64,000 nt of DNA from Gremmenia infestans (taxonomy: Eukaryota > Ascomycota > Leotiomycetes > Helotiales > Hamatocanthoscyphaceae), in contig JAFEVB010000004.1 of the NCBI GenBank assembly GCA_032629725.1, positions 868,001 to 932,000 on the forward strand. The letters are read 5' to 3'. Of this stretch, positions 45,990 through 57,000 are shown in pieces. The notes under the pieces were generated by a model. The model was given only the letters and a program-made list of their open reading frames with translations, searched no databases and was not told the DNA's origin. The position numbers and the translations under genes were made by a program. The first letter of the stretch is position 1, and each line of letters opens with the position of its first letter.

Positions 45990-46948
45990 TTTGGATTGAA
46001 GAAAAAACGAAATTTATAGAGCGGGGGGGACTGTATGAGTATGATTGTAGATATAATAGTTGTTATTCGAAAGAATGATTGAGAAGCTGTTATTCGGAAG
46101 CAGTAGCTAAGGAGCACAATCATAGCCTGTTACAGCGACACTCTTGGTCGAGGTACATTCGCATTCACACGTCAGAAAAGGTTCGCAGTGGGCTGAGTAT
46201 ATCTTCAATAAGAATATTGAGCCATGTCAACGGACTTGAACTTCCCCGTCCGATTTTCCCTACATTCCCATGATTATGGATATTAAAGCGCGAAGATCGA
46301 TAAGATTATGGCCAGAGGTAGAGAATGATATGACAAATTGCACTCTTGTTGAGGAGCCTTTGTTGTTTGAGAATGCCTTGTAAGAACGGTAGTAGAATAG
46401 TAAGTCGCGCATATATGCATATCTAGAGGAAATAGAAGGAGAGGTTGAGCTTCCATTGCGAACGTTTGCAATCATTACGATTGAGGTCTCCCATATCCAA
46501 AACTGTGAACGCTGGCAAGTTTGTAGGTACAAAAACAATCAAAAGTATTTTTCGTGATATTTGCAAGAGGCTCAATGTATACCTAAGTATCAAATAGATA
46601 TTGAAGATGATGGACGTGGAAAGAATGGTAGTAGTTGCTGTCGATCACAGGCTGTGATTCACAGGCAGATAATAGAACGTGCCACGTAGAGTAGGCCACT
46701 TGCATCCTAGACTCTTTGATATCGATTCACCTGAACCAATAACATAATATGAAGCGCCCTGAAACATCTTGCAGTTGATTTGATATTGTTAAGAAGGCTA
46801 AGGAGATAGAGCCGGCATGAGGTTGAGGATTCTGTACAAGATACTGTAGTGGCTGACTAATTGTTATTTCAGCCACATCAAGCCACACATGAACATCACC
46901 TGTAAGCTTCCCCTCCTCCACCTACGAACAGAACACAATCTTTCAACA

Positions 46949-47989
46949 ATGGCACGAACCTCAATAGCAGCCAGCGGTTCCGACCCTACCACCATAACCC
47001 TAACACGACTCCTCACACGACTTCATCAAACCCTCATTATTCCCAATGAAGCTACCGAAACTAAGCTGCACACTTCCAGCATCGAGCGAGAGAAACTCGG
47101 AACGGTACATTCAGCCTTTTGCTTCCAGGACAATCAATAGGAGGCTGATAATTCGAACAGAGTATAGAATACGCTAACAGTCTACTGCTTGAGCTCGAGC
47201 AGGAAGCCCTGAATATTAAGAACCCAAACAAGAAGCAAGAGACACAGGCGGAGCTATTCAGGAAGCGGGAGTTGATATTGCGGTTAGAGGAGCGACTAGG
47301 AGAATATGAGGATGTATGTTTCCCTTTTCACTCTTGAGAAAGTGGAGGCAAAAGTTGATGCAAACTAGGTTGGCAACGACGACCAGGCCCTAGAAGAAGA
47401 AGGAGATTCATCCGAGGGCGAAGACCTCCTCGGCGCAGACACACCTTCCTCATCACCCTCGCGCGCCTCAGCGCCCTCTCCAACCCAAGCCCCAGAACCC
47501 ATTTCACTCCTTGACTCCCAACCGCCCATCCAACCACAATTCCAACCGCAAACAGAAACTGAATCCACCCTCCGCGCCCGCAACCCCAACCCCACCCTCT
47601 TCGAAGCACGCTCCGAACTCCTCGGCACCTCATCCGCAAGATCCACTGCCCCCCCAATAACAAGCACAACAGAAGCCCTCCTAACACACAACCGCACCGA
47701 GCAAGAAGCCCTAACCACCTCTCTCCTCAACATGGCGGCTGCCCTCAAATCTTCTTCCAAAGCCTTCTCCAGCTCGCTGGAATCAGAGAAAGATATCGTG
47801 GATCGGGCTGCTGGGGGTATGGATAAGAATACGACGGGGCTGGAACAAGCGAGTCGGAAGATGGGCATGTTGCGCAGTATGAGTGAGGGGAAGGGGTGGT
47901 GGGGCAGGATTTTGCTGTATGCGTGGATTGCGGGGTTGGCGATACTGGCGTTTGCGTTGGTTTTCGTGGGGCCGAAGTTGAGGTTTTAG
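46949..47989 (+). CDS. USE1: Use1-type SNARE (ER retrograde transport)
   Basis: Exons 46949-47104, 47161-47313 and 47369-47989 (930 nt, 309 aa). ATG is in good context (CAACAATGG); the upstream in-frame ATG at 46889 is less likely. N-terminal helical part: LTRLLTRLHQTLI, then SIEYANSLLLELEQEALNIK and KRELILRLEERLGEYED. The middle (about 105-200) is Pro/Ser/Glu-rich. A SNARE helix follows (NRTEQEALTTSLLNMAAALK, SSLESEKDIVDRAAGGMDKN, LEQASRKMG), then a C-terminal membrane anchor (about 285-305, ILLYAWIAGLAILAFALVFV). This is the Use1/p31 arrangement, with the protein anchored in the ER membrane to receive Golgi-derived vesicles. Open frames on the opposite strand at 47328-47868 are shadows. Confidence 0.92.
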
Positions 47990-48388
47990 GAGATGGTGCG
48001 GGGGGGCGAGGGGATAATATTACAAATACGACTAGATTATTGATTTGGGAAGGGGAAGGAGTTGATGGCTGGGCTTGAATTAAGCACATTTCAAGATACC
48101 ACGTTAGAGTCAGCAAGGCGTTTGATGAGATTATTGGATTGTATTTTATCAGCTTGGATTATGAGCTATCTGCTGTGGTATCATCCGCTCTACCATTTTG
48201 AGGCCTGACAGGATGTTGAATTGCATTATTTGACTGCCATGTGAGGATGTTGAATGATATGTATGAGATGTATTGGAATGAAACCTTTAAAATGGAAATA
48301 TTTTATTATCCTTCATGCCCTGATTTGCAACGCCAGCTCATGATATGTGATAGGAATTCGAGTGGCAGATCGTCCTTGAACCCTTTAG

Positions 48389-48772
48389 CTAGAATTTAGG
48401 AAAATCCTTAAACTGATAATGATTGCCGCCATGCCTAGTTTGATCCGTGGTATAGACCATATTTGAGAACCAGTTTTTCCAGATTTCGAGGTTATATGCA
48501 AAGATACCAAGAGCCGAAAGCCAGTGTTGATACGTAGAGTGATGAATTGAACATATAACGCCATAAGAAAGCCCTAAATACGAAGTGCTGCTGATTTCGA
48601 AAGAGTGTAGACTAGGTGGTTGATATGCTCGCCGAAGTTTTTGTACGTCTCTAGTTTTCTGACGATCACGGACATCTCGATATAAATCGTAAAAAGAAGG
48701 TGAAGTTTTGCTGTGAAATCGGAGTGGAGTCGGATGCTGAGGTTGCCAAAGTTCGATGCCCCGAAAAGCCAT
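48389..48772 (-). CDS. Doubtful hypothetical ORF
   Basis: 127 codons from ATG, just downstream of the BRCT-WGR gene on the same strand. Aromatic-rich (SFYDLYRDVRDRQKT, YQHWLSALGIFAYNLEIWKN) with no recognised motif. It could be a small gene or the 3' trailer of the gene upstream. Confidence 0.25.
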   Translation of the reverse strand: MAFRGIELWQPQHPTPLRFHSKTSPSFYDLYRDVRDRQKTRDVQKLRRAYQPPSLHSFEISSTSYLGLSYGVICSIHHSTYQHWLSALGIFAYNLEIWKNWFSNMVYTTDQTRHGGNHYQFKDFPKF

Positions 48773-48813
48773 CTTAACCTATCTGACCTGATGGCGATTG
48801 CTGAGCCGTGAGT

Positions 48814-50214
48814 TTAGTCCACGCAAGGCCAAGCTGGATATGGAACCATAGCTTGGAAAGATGAAGCGATCGGGTCGGCCGTGTCCGACCCCATGCCAGT
48901 AGTAAAATATCTTGGCTGAGAAGCTTCCGGGCTCGTGGTAGTACTGCCATCATTATGCTTCGATTCTTCGTCGTCGTCCTCCTCACTCTCGGTATCAGAA
49001 ACAACATCTTCCCCGACTCTGATATATGGAGTGGCAGCCACTTCGAGCTCTGTCTCTGGCTCTGGTTCAGGCTCTGGTTCAGGCTCCCTCAACTCAGGTC
49101 GGATATAACCCTGTGAAACGAAGCCAGTTGGGCGACCGAGGACAGGGGGCGCATAAACGAAGAATCCCTCTTCATTCTTAGTTTCCTCAAGGCGCATGTC
49201 CCATTCAACGCCAGTCTTGTCATGAAAGAACTTCCGAAATATGCCGAAAGCTTCGTAGAAGGTCATGGGGCGGCATTTGTCTTTGTACAAAGTGATTGGG
49301 CGACCGGGGCTGCTGAGCTTCGCACCACACATGTAAACATTGGGCTTAGCATTAGACTCGAAAAGCTGATTAGCGACTAGTCAGTATTGGAATGAAATGT
49401 GCAAAGAGTAGTTGAGACTCACGAAAAGCGTATATTTCTCAGTCTTGACTTTGCCATCTAGGTTGATTCGAGTAAGAACAACTTTGTATTCGAAGGCATC
49501 CGAGTCATAGTAAACATGATTGAGATCTATGATAGTGTCAGCAATTATGGATCCGAAGCATATATGACAAAGTAAGGACTCACTGTTGTTGCATAATTCC
49601 TTTGAAAATTTGACACCATCCTCAAAATTTGCCTTGTGCTCCTCAATATTCTTCTTGCCCTCCTTCAACCTCTTTAACGCTTGCCTAAGAGTATAACTCT
49701 TGGCGCCTAGCAAGCGTTTTTTTAATCCGGGGCCCACGAGACAGTCAACAATCCAATCATAGTTCACTATCTCGCATGTGTTGCCCAACTGCAAGGCTTT
49801 CTTGACTGCGAGAAGGTTATCTACTGAGTGTAGTAGAAGACTAACCAAAAGCTTACCTTGGGCAGTCTTCTTTTTATAATCTTCAATGGAGCATATCAGG
49901 TGAGTTGTGTTATTCGTTACAGTGCTTTCGTATTCTGCCCCATGGCTTGTGACATGCCGAGCAAGTTGTTCATGAGTGACTGCCTTGCCGGAATTGATGA
50001 AAGCGCCCGAAGAGGATATGACCAAGCCCCTGAAAATCTGTTTCATCGACTTTTCTTTCTTGGGTGGTCTCGGTAGGACATGGCTTTGGGTGGCTCTCTT
50101 CGATGCGGCGGGCTTAGCGGTTGTTTGCTTCGAGATTGCCTTCAGAGCCACGGGCGTCTGAGCCACGACTGTCTTTTTGGCGTCCTTCTTGAGCTCAGGT
50201 TTCGTGGCTGCCAT
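48814..50214 (-). CDS. BRCT-WGR domain protein lacking PARP catalytic domain
   Basis: Exons 49857-50214, 49584-49805, 49423-49526 and 48814-49365 (1236 nt, 411 aa). A basic, Ala/Lys-rich start (1-57) precedes a BRCT domain (about 58-148: FRGLVISSSG, THLICSIEDYK, YDWIVDC with its conserved Trp). A charged helix is followed by a WGR domain (about 190-310: VYYDSDAFEYKVVLTRI, YTLFLFESNAKPNVY, FRKFFHDKTGVEWDMR). The Trp-Gly-Arg triad itself is replaced by Met-Cys-Gly-Ala. The tail has five Glu-Pro repeats and an acidic run. Fungal PARPs have BRCT-WGR-regulatory-catalytic order; here the last two are absent. A nuclear, DNA-break-related role is inferred only. Confidence 0.85.
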
Positions 50215-51406
50215 ATCGAAGTCAACCAAGACGGTATTGGCGATAGGGTGAACTCGTAGTGGTAAAATCTATTTGTTAATGTCAGATCAATGCCTCATCA
50301 TGTAACATATGAAAATTAAGCTTGCTGATTGATAAGGGGGGGAAAAAACCCAGACGCGTAAGAGATAACCAGCAAAATAGGAGAAGATGAATGTCAAATA
50401 GAGTGAATGATAATGTTGAGGTCTCGGATGTTAGCAGAAAAGACGAGGGTGCGGAAAGGGGTAAACGATATAAGCGAAAAGGTCCGAGAAGGAAAGGGCG
50501 ACCAACGAGCTGCAAAAATGTGAGAACAACCCTAAAGTGAAAGTGAAAACGTACCAAATAGATTACTACGAGGAGACTTAATTCCGAATTATCTTGAGCT
50601 GTATCGAATCCGAGGATTACAAATGCGAGGAAGTGAAGCAATCGCGGAACCACTCGAACGACTTGGCTGAAAGTGCCGAGCGAGTTGAAGAAGAAAACAA
50701 AGAGTACCGAAATTGAGATGACGAGTTTGAAACTGGACTGCTGGTCGTATTTAGAAGAAAGCACAAGTTGAGATTTGGAAGTTTTCGAGTTGTTGGCTGC
50801 CACGATGGTGGGTGCTGCGGAAGACAAGAGCGCCTGGAATTGAGGTGGAGTGAAACAAAGAGTAGTGAAGAGATAAAATTGAATGGTTTGGCGAGATGGT
50901 TCTGCTACAAGCCATTTAGATGTTGTATGCGTGATGAAAAAAGGTGATGAAGATGGAATGTTATAAATTCACTTGGTAGCAAAAATGTTCAGGTAATGCA
51001 GGAATGAAGTTGAAAGTAGTCAGATGAGGAAGCGACGACGACGACGACGAAAAATAGATCAAGAATGTAACGGAGATGGATTGGTCCCCCGAGAATCGAA
51101 GCCTGGAAAGTAAATTGATGCTGAACCTTTACACCATTAACATTCGCGACAGATGCGGTGGATGGGATGCGCGGTTCGGAATGAACATTTGCGGGCTGAT
51201 GGAACGGAAATTTTTGAATGGATTGGGGAACATTCAAGGACCACAACACCCGATGAGATACATGGGCGGGTTACTGAACAGGCATTTGCGAGCCCTTTTT
51301 CATGCTTTGAAGAGTCCATGAGCTCTACAAAACATTCAAAACTTTGACAGTACATATGAGAAGTGGTAGTTGTCGATGAGCTTTTATTTTAAAGGTATTA
51401 ATCTTT
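50215..51406. other. Leader region of the BRCT-WGR gene and intergenic DNA
   Basis: The minus strand of 50215-50900 is C/T-rich, with an intron-like GTACGTTTTC...TTTTTGCAG (about 50519-50553), as in a spliced 5' leader. An open frame at 50282-50827 has no ATG at its start and is hydrophobic only because the leader is T-rich. A GAC triplet run lies near 51034-51050. 51060-51406 shows no gene. Confidence 0.45.
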
Positions 51407-53742
51407 CTACCGGACAGATTTGGCAGCTTTTATGAACGCTTGTATCTTTGCGATACTTTGAACTCCACCCTCCTCAATTCCACTACTCACATCAACGCCG
51501 ATGATCCTATCGCCGACTTCTCCAGCTGCTCGTACAGCATCTGCCACGTTATCTGGGTTCAGCCCACCGGCTAGCAGAACTTGTAGACTTTGATCTTTGT
51601 TCAAGACACCTTGGACTTCACTCATATCCAACTTCACCCCTGAGCCGCCAGAGGCTGAATCTAGCAGAGGAACAGTGTGGTATCCTCTTTGTCCAAGACC
51701 AGGCTGGCCAGGCTTGAAACTCCGGATAACAGGTACAGGAATGATGTTAGCCCATTCTAATGGCTCCTTGCCATGAAGCTGCACGATATCGAGATCATAC
51801 GCCTTTTGCAATTCCAGGACCTCTTCGAGAGGTTGGTTTTGGAAGACCCCTACGAGTAGTGTTCGGTGGCTTGAAATCTTCGACGCGGCATTGGCAAAGT
51901 AGTCTGATGCCTGATTACCCACGCGATCACTAGCCACGGTTCCAGTTGTGACTCGCGACTCGTGAACCACCTTTGAGATTGCAACGGCGTCTTTGTAAGG
52001 AACGCACCTTCCTCTTCCTGGAACGAGAATCATTCCTATCAGGTCAGCACCGGCTTTGATTGATTCTGCTGCAATTTCTGCGCTTCTTGTGCCGCAAATC
52101 TTAACAAGCAGGCTCTTAGGCGCATGTTTTGCGATAGGCTCTGATCCGCCAAGGAGCTCACGAATGAAGTTTGCCGTGTCTTTTGCGCGCATCAATGCCT
52201 CACCCACAAGTACTGCCCCCACTCCGTTCTTTTGGTATGCCTCAACATCTTCCGGTCCAGAAATTCCACTGAGAGCACAGACGATGGTTTCTTTGGGAAC
52301 TTGATCAAGTAGTCTGCTGGTTGTGTCCAAATCAACCTCAAAGCTCGTGAGATTTCTGTTGTTGACTCCAATGACTTTTGAGCCAAGCTTCACAGCCACA
52401 GTCATCTCTTCAGCTGTATTGACTTCAACTAGGGGTTCCATGCCGAGAGATTGTGAGTATTTGTAGAGTCGTGTCAGAGTTGCTTCGTCCAGCATCTTGA
52501 CTATCAATAAAACAGTATCAGCTCCGGCAAGCCTGGCTTCCAAGATCTGATATTCGTCAAAGACAAACTCTTTACGTAATAAAGCTGGGCGGTTTGACAT
52601 TCCCTCTAAAGCCTGTCGAACAGCACGCAAGTCGTCAATGCTGCCTTTGAACCATTCTGGCTCAGTCAGGACAGAGATGACACTTGCACCAGCTAGAGAG
52701 TATGTTCTGGCCTGGGCAGGGGCGCACGCTGAGAGCGATATTATCCCCTTTGAAGGAGAAGCTCGCTTAATCTCAGCCATGAGTGATAAAGGGAAGGGCG
52801 ATTTCCTCAGACGATCAACAAAGGATATGAGTGGAGGGGCAATGTCCATTTCGTAAGCAGCTTGTAGATCTCTAGGTCGCTGTGAAGGTATTTCCTTCTG
52901 TTTTGCGACTTCCGCCTTCCGATGTGCGAATATTTTCTCTAGAATATTCTCCTTCTTTGCTCCATCGGCGGCTTGCTTGCTTACACTAGCAGCCTCCTGC
53001 TGTAGCTTTTCATTCTCTTCCCAGGTTCCCCCTCGCATATGAAGAAAGTTCTTGAGCATCACCCGACCCTCGGCGGTCAAGATACTCTCCGGATGGAACT
53101 GAACCCCTTCAACAACATATTCCTTGTGTCGGACGCCCATGATAGCGCCCTTTCCTCCATCCGGTCCAACCTCAATCCAAGAAGAAATCTCTAAGCATTC
53201 GGGCAAAGTTGGATGTGTGCCAGCTAGTGAGTGGTATCGTGTAACAGGAAGGTCTTGTGGTAGGTTGCCGTAAACGCCCTTAGAATCGTGCCGCAGTGGA
53301 GAGGTCTTCCCATGTAGAATCTCCCCAGCATAGCTCACATCTCCTCCATACAAGTCAATCATGCATTGCCTGTATCGAAGTTAGAAGATCCGTGATTGAA
53401 GAATGTAGTTCTGGTGACTCACTGTCCCATACAGACACCCAAGACGGGGATTTTGCCAGCGAAATGCTTGATTGCATCTCTACTGACTCCCGAATCAGTC
53501 CTCGGGTGGCCAGGACCAGGACTAATGACCAATTGGCTTGGATTCAATGCAGCAAGTTCTTCTACGCTGATCTCATCGTTGCGGTAGACATCGACCTTTG
53601 CCCCCTCAAGCACGAAGTATTGATATATGTTCCAAGTGAAGGAGTCGAAGTTGTCAATGATGACAACTTTGGAAGCATTCGCAAGAGGGGGAGCAGCTTG
53701 GGGTTGTTGGGGAGAATGATCAATTAAGTCGAGGGCAGGCAT
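51407..53742 (-). CDS. trpC: Trifunctional tryptophan biosynthesis protein (glutamine amidotransferase, IGP synthase, PRA isomerase)
   Basis: Exons 53423-53742 and 51407-53369, intron 53370-53422 (GTGAGT...CTAAC...ATACAG); 760 aa. Residues about 25-230 are the amidotransferase component II of anthranilate synthase (IIDNFDSFTWN, ISPGPGHP, active Cys104 in GVCMGQ, FHPES). About 245-505 is indole-3-glycerol-phosphate synthase (LMAEIKRASPSKG, RKEFVFDEYQI, GVNNRNL). About 525-755 is phosphoribosylanthranilate isomerase (LLVKICGTRS, VQLHG, LLAGGLNPDNV, GVDVSSG). Order and length match filamentous-ascomycete TrpC (trp-1 in Neurospora). It gives NH3 to the TrpE subunit, then isomerises PRA and closes the indole ring. 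All key motifs are intact. Confidence 0.97.
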
Positions 53743-54078
53743 TTTGCTGGAGAGAGTGTAATATAATTGTGAAGTTAAAGAGGTAGGTACGTACTGTACA
53801 TATATACCCAGAGGTATTGAGGTACGAGTACACTACCCTATTGAGATACGAGTTACGAGCACAGTACAGTAAGCTTTTAGCTGGTTAGTGCGCTGGCGGA
53901 GGAGGGGAAAGAAATATTCCGGCCGACCATTGAGACCATTCGCGCGCTATGTACTTCCAGGCGCGTCGCCCTGAAGACAAAATGTTACCACGACCAGAAT
54001 CTCAAACTGAATGTCCCTTCGCAACCCACACTTCCTCCATGCACCACACCAAGCCTGTTCCTTTTGAAGCTGGTAGCC
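53743..54078. promoter_or_regulatory. Divergent promoter between trpC and NUP192
   Basis: 336 bp separate two start codons on opposite strands. It contains a repeated GAGGTACGAGTAC / GAGATACGAGTTACGAG pair (about 53818-53858), a GTACGTACTGTAC palindrome-like word, and C/T-rich sequence next to NUP192. I saw no TGACTCA-type amino-acid-control site. Confidence 0.5.
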
Positions 54079-57000
54079 ATGGTGCCCCTCCCGGCCTCCA
54101 GCTATTTCCCTCCTCTGAATGAATGTCTCACTGGAGAACAGCTATTAATGTGAGTTGTTGATCAATCTCCCACCCTCTCACCCCCCAAAGCCTGCTAATT
54201 ATTTTACAGCTCATGGAAGAGTGTATCCTCTGCTATTGAGGGCAGCAATGGCGCAGATGAACCCGCTATCCAGAGATTTCTTGCTGATCCAGCTGTTCTG
54301 CGACTCCTCTCGCGCCCATTCGATGCCTTCCCCCCAAGCTCCCAGCAAACAAAAGCTGCGTTCGAAACTAAGTCCTCCGCAATTAACGTCACGCCTTCGT
54401 CAAAGCTGCGGTTCGATATTAAGCAAGTGAAGGAGGATGCGTTATGGCTGAGTGAAAAGGCACAGATCGACGAAACATCAGCTCTAAGAGTTGTGGTTGA
54501 GGAGTGTCAGTCCCGAGCAGCTGCCAGACTTACTGCGCCATTTTCCGAAGATGAATTGACAAATATCCGTGAGGCAGCCGGAAAGAGCACCAGTAAGCAA
54601 TTTTTAGGATCCAATGTCCGCCTCAAATGACTGGGGAGTTCTGAGGCACTAGACCGAACCTCTTCTTAAGCGACGCTGATTCCGATAACTTCTAGGTCCG
54701 GTTACCCTTTCCCTCGCCTCGCGTGGTAGAGATGGAGCAGATATACAAGCAGAATTCGATACTGAAGACCATCGCCGTCAACGTGTATTCATGACATATC
54801 TTTCTGAACGACGACATCTCCTAAAGTGTGTAAAGCTTTTGCTATCTGCATTTATGAACCATACGATTGCAATCCCAGACAACGGCAACGGCAAGGGTAA
54901 AGGTGTTGGCGCAGCTTTAACGTGGTTAGAGAGCTACGGACAAGCATTAGCAACAGAAGTTGGACAGCTTGACGAATTTGTCCTACGATGTTTTCAAGCT
55001 ATTGAGAAAAATATCCGAAATATTGGTTCTGGAATCGGGTGGCCAGCTCTCGAGATCGAATGGACCCGAAACCAACTCACAGAGGCAACTCATACGATGG
55101 AGATAGTATTCCACACTCTTTCATTCAACGGTCAATTCTCATCTTCGGACGTTGTTCTGAAATGGCTCACGTTTATGAGGTCGTATGACTTCCTCGATGA
55201 CTTCGATGCGGTATGGGCTCATGAAAATATTCTACGCTGTGTAGAGATCGTTGACCGTCTTGCTAACTGTTCTTCATAGGAAGAACCAGAAGTTCAGGTT
55301 CTACTGCCTCCATTACGATGCGCCGCTTCGATGGTCTCTGTTTGCATCCTAAGCGTGGGCAGTGCTCTTGATTTTCTCTACGAATACGACCCACGAACGA
55401 GTGAGGCGCTAATTTCATCCGATTCTTCAACAAAGTCTCAGTATTTATTGAATACTAACACACTTTCCGCAATCCATCAAATCCTTGTTGATACGGCTGG
55501 CAATGAGAAACGATTGGTCACTGCTGGCCCCGTTCTGCTGGCGTGGTCATTTATTCTGAAGGCTCTCCATGGGCGTGTTGACGCTTACGCCGCTGCTCAA
55601 ATTGATGAACACGATTCGAGGAGACTCGATCGTCAATCTTCAACTGATACGGATGGCACTTTAGCCTCTGACCCATACGAAAGCATGGTTAAAACTATCA
55701 TGGAACCTATAGGTGCCGAAAATCCAATCGAACACTTGATTTGTAAGGCTATCGACTGTTTTCGCGCTCTTGAAAGCCTTAATGGATTTGCATTGCGGCT
55801 CGGCAACACCTCAGAAGCTTTCTTTTCCTGCAGAACCGGTGGAATGATGCGTATCGTCATACTAGATCTTATGAAATGTAGTAGGATTAGTGGACTCGAA
55901 TACCGGGCTGAAGTCATGGAACCGCTACTTTCCTCGCTTTCTGGTGGTCAGAACTATTGGGACCTCGTAAATACCAAGGAGTTGAACGGTGCTTTTGATC
56001 CTATAGCAATCTTTTTAGAGGACCAGGAGATGCTTGAAACATTTCTCGATCATGCAATAGCCCGATATCCATACGAATCTCTGCCATTTCTTCGAATCAT
56101 TCACGCTATTTCAACTTCTTCGTCGTGTTTGATCAAGCCTAAATCCGCCCTCACTATCCTGGAAGCCATACATACCTTCACTTACCAGCTACCCGACGGC
56201 TTTGTTGACTATGAGACAACGCAAGAAGAAGATAATACCAACAACGTTCTTTTGAAGAGCGCAGTAAATCTTTTTGCGCCACGACCAAGGTCGATGCCTA
56301 CAGGCCACTCGTCAGCTCTGACATTGGTGGACAAGGACTTCTGTGGTAAGACAGCCCATGAATTTATCCTAGTCCAGTGAGAGACTGCTGTTCCTATAGT
56401 CTATTGTTTCTTGTCCAACGTCCATCGTCGATGGTACTTAAATATTTGGAGGTACTTTAAAGCTAATTGTTCGTCTTCATAGTTTCTGCAGGGACGCTTG
56501 GCCGCATGCTTTCGGATTCGCCTAGAATCGTATTTTGGTTCCACCAATACTCTGGTTTGAAGTATTTTGGGAAACTATTGGAGACTTTCCTTACGGCCAG
56601 CGACTTAGTAGATGCCACAACAAATTTCGGTATTGATCGAGATTCGACCGTCGAGGTCATTGATATTCTCGCCAGCCTCCTTTTAAGCACCTCAAACTCA
56701 AGCGTGACCAATTCCAATTTCAAGGATGATGCTCGACATGTCCTGGAATCGGCAAGCTCGGGATTGGACCGCAATCGCGATATCATCACTGTGATATTTG
56801 ATATCTTCGAAGAAGAGCTCCAGAGACAATCAAGTGTGTCTGGATCTGATGTGCCTTTGGGCGTGCTCGTGAGCTGCGTACATTTTATTCACGCATTGAT
56901 TCCAATCTCCCCTGACCGAGTTTGGCCTTTGTTATCACGAAGTGGACTTCTCGGAGTCGCTCGTGGGGAAGGCATATTGGCAATAATTGTGGAGAGTGTA

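Noticed and set aside
45426..46019. 197-aa plus frame rich in Ser/Pro/Leu
   Set aside because: Low-complexity shadow of the acidic minus-strand frame; its poly-Ser/Pro and Phe/Gly runs come from repeats.
47328..47868. Minus-strand frames opposite Use1
   Set aside because: Shadows of the GC-rich third exon of Use1.
50282..50827. 181-aa hydrophobic minus frame as a membrane protein
   Set aside because: It opens at a TTG without an upstream ATG and coincides with the T/C-rich spliced leader of the BRCT-WGR gene.
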